A DNA stretch of 7,417 bases, taken from positions 1 to 7,417 of the forward strand of contig JAOZMV010000064.1 in assembly GCA_029934095.1 (NCBI GenBank), written 5' to 3'. Shown piece by piece: positions 6,983-7,417 of the stretch. Within the stretch, counting starts at the first letter, position 1, and every line of letters starts with the position of its first letter. The DNA comes from Desulfuromusa sp. (GTDB taxonomy: Bacteria > Desulfobacterota > Desulfuromonadia > Desulfuromonadales > Geopsychrobacteraceae). A model generated the notes under the pieces. That model ran no database searches. It saw only the letters and a program-made list of their open reading frames with translations, and was not told the origin of the DNA. The position numbers and the translations under genes are program-made.

Positions 6983-7024
6983 AAAAAAATGCCTGCAAGA
7001 ATTGTTATCTTCTATGCAAGCATT
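6983..7024 (-). terminator. Intrinsic terminator in the eutS leader
   Basis: In the transcript AAUGCUUGCA (7024-7015) pairs with UGCAGGCAUU (6997-6988), ten pairs with one G-U. Inside, AGAA/UUCT-type pairing (AGAA with UUCU) adds four more pairs after an unpaired U. Five unpaired U residues follow (6987-6983), ending a few bases before the eutS GGAG. The 5' arm shares bases 7024-7018 with the second hairpin of the adjacent possible ANTAR target, so antitermination by EutV is the likely control. The stem is less GC-rich than the eutA one but otherwise has the same layout. Confidence 0.88.
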
Positions 7025-7055
7025 CACCGCCTAAATCACACCCCGTTGTGCGATC
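7018..7055 (-). promoter_or_regulatory. Probable EutV (ANTAR) antitermination site before eutS
   Basis: The first hairpin (7055-7034) pairs GAUCGCAC with GUGUGAUU (eight pairs, two G-U) and closes the hexaloop AACGGG, with A at position 1 and G at position 4. After one linker base (7033), AGGC (7032-7029) can pair with GCUU (7021-7018) around GGUGAAU. That loop has seven bases and G, not A, at position 1, so the second hairpin is non-canonical. It nevertheless overlaps the terminator 5' arm as expected. The first loop shares AACGG, and the linker its length, with the eutA site. EutV binding is inferred. Confidence 0.72.
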
Positions 7056-7065
7056 AACTCTTTCC

Positions 7066-7104
7066 TTTATAACGCTATTTTATTAAGTTAGCAAGCTTTT
7101 TCAA
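7066..7104 (-). promoter_or_regulatory. Probable sigma70-type promoter of the eut operon
   Basis: Two overlapping candidates exist. One has TTGAAA (7104-7099), a 16-base spacer and TAAAAT (7082-7077). The other has TTGCTA (7094-7089), a 17-base spacer and TATAAA (7071-7066). Either would start transcription shortly before the hexaloop hairpin, leaving a short leader of under 110 bases before eutS, the arrangement expected for an attenuator. The region is AT-rich compared with the genes. No separate operator is obvious. Confidence 0.55.
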
Positions 7105-7109
7105 GAAAG

Positions 7110-7129
7110 CGGCCCCATAGAATGGGCCG
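7110..7129 (-). terminator. GC-rich stem-loop upstream of the eut promoter, possible terminator
   Basis: In the minus-strand RNA CGGCCC (7129-7124) pairs with GGGCCG (7115-7110); two further A-U pairs can form if one G bulges. The tail CUUUCUUG is U-rich but interrupted. It probably ends transcription from upstream before the eut promoter. On the plus strand the stem is followed by AAAUAUUUUU, so it could also act in the other direction. Confidence 0.5.
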
Positions 7130-7165
7130 AAATATTTTTAGATAAAAAAATGTTCCAGTATGAAT

Positions 7166-7192
7166 TTCGCCCCTGTATTTAGCAGGGGCGAA
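7166..7192 (-). other. Perfect stem-loop containing the stop codon of the PduS-like fragment
   Basis: UUCGCCCCUG pairs perfectly with CAGGGGCGAA (ten pairs) around the loop CUAAAUA, which contains the UAA stop of the upstream reading frame. A run of seven U residues comes only 15 bases after the stem (7150-7144), so it is not a standard intrinsic terminator, though together with the stem at 7110-7129 it would form a double barrier to read-through into eutS. Confidence 0.6.
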
Positions 7193-7417
7193 GAAACTGC
7201 AGACCTTCCAGAGCTTCGATGGCGCGGTGAGTCATCAACTCTGCATCCTTGAGGGTCAGCGGTTCGCACTCAGCTCCGTTGGCCAAAATATAGTCCACCA
7301 CCTTGGACTGTGCTTTGACATGGGCATGGAAACCTCCTCCGGCACCAATCACACCGCTTGTGAAATATCCACGAGATTTGCATTTGCCTATTTCCTGCCA
7401 GTCTTCACATAAGTCTT
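7179..7417 (-). pseudogene. Remnant of a PduS/RnfC-like cobalamin-reductase-type gene
   Basis: The frame enters from beyond the window and ends at TAA (7181-7179), with 78 codons visible and no ATG, GTG or TTG at a suitable place for a PduS-like start. SGVIGAGGGFHAHVKAQSKV and ILANGAECEPLTLKDAELM resemble the start of PduS and other RnfC-like proteins (typical GVVGAGGAGFPAHVK and NGAECEP). Full-length proteins are about 450 residues with Fe-S motifs. Here the chain stops some 35 residues after NGAECEP. The glycine loop has lost one residue and its Pro is His, which argues against function as a flavin-binding unit. The visible part also reads about 14 residues further upstream than a normal PduS N-terminus. 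PduS-type proteins reduce cobalamin for B12 enzymes, so a relic beside eut is plausible. It could instead be a short expressed protein; I favour a pseudogene. Confidence 0.6.

Noticed and set aside
7227..7412. Plus-strand frame at the right edge
   Set aside because: The opposite strand carries the PduS-like NGAECEP sequence; the plus-strand translation resembles nothing known.
1..7417. tRNA, rRNA, CRISPR arrays, insertion sequences and direct repeats
   Set aside because: I looked for cloverleaf ends, repeat-spacer periodicity, transposase motifs and terminal repeats and saw none.

Overview
The window holds most of an ethanolamine-utilisation (eut) operon. Every gene is on the minus strand, so transcription runs from high to low coordinates. 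The order is eutS, eutP, eutV, eutW, eutA, eutB, eutC and the first 39 codons of eutL, which runs off the window at position 1. This is the order I recall from Firmicutes such as Enterococcus and Listeria, and the regulator is the EutV/EutW two-component pair with an ANTAR antiterminator, not the AraC-type EutR of enteric bacteria. Codon use and moderate G+C do not settle the phylum. The host is probably an anaerobe or facultative anaerobe with access to cobalamin.

Layout. 7417-7179: tail of a reading frame resembling only the N-terminal part of PduS/RnfC-like flavo-iron-sulfur proteins, ending far too early, so probably a broken gene. 7192-6971: non-coding leader with two strong stem-loops, a likely sigma70 promoter, a hairpin pair resembling an ANTAR target, and an intrinsic terminator whose U-tract ends three bases before the eutS ribosome binding site. 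6970-5565: eutS (shell protein), eutP (P-loop NTPase), eutV (receiver plus ANTAR) and eutW (soluble PAS histidine kinase). 4131-3990: a second leader with the same plan (hexaloop hairpin, one-base linker, second loop overlapping a terminator) directly before eutA. 3989-278: eutA (reactivating factor), eutB and eutC (ethanolamine ammonia-lyase subunits). 277-119: non-coding gap. 118-1: start of eutL.

How it works together. EutW is expected to sense ethanolamine and phosphorylate EutV. EutV-P would bind the paired hexaloop hairpins in the nascent RNA and prevent the overlapping terminators from forming, opening eutS-W at the first site and eutA-B-C-L at the second. The lyase makes acetaldehyde and ammonia inside a microcompartment built from EutS, EutL and shell genes beyond the window. 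EutA restores lyase that has lost active cofactor. The most notable items are the two matching antitermination sites, the start codons they force for eutS and eutA, a long stem over the eutP stop codon, and the PduS-like remnant upstream. I saw no wholly new system: the window is a known pathway with informative RNA control elements.
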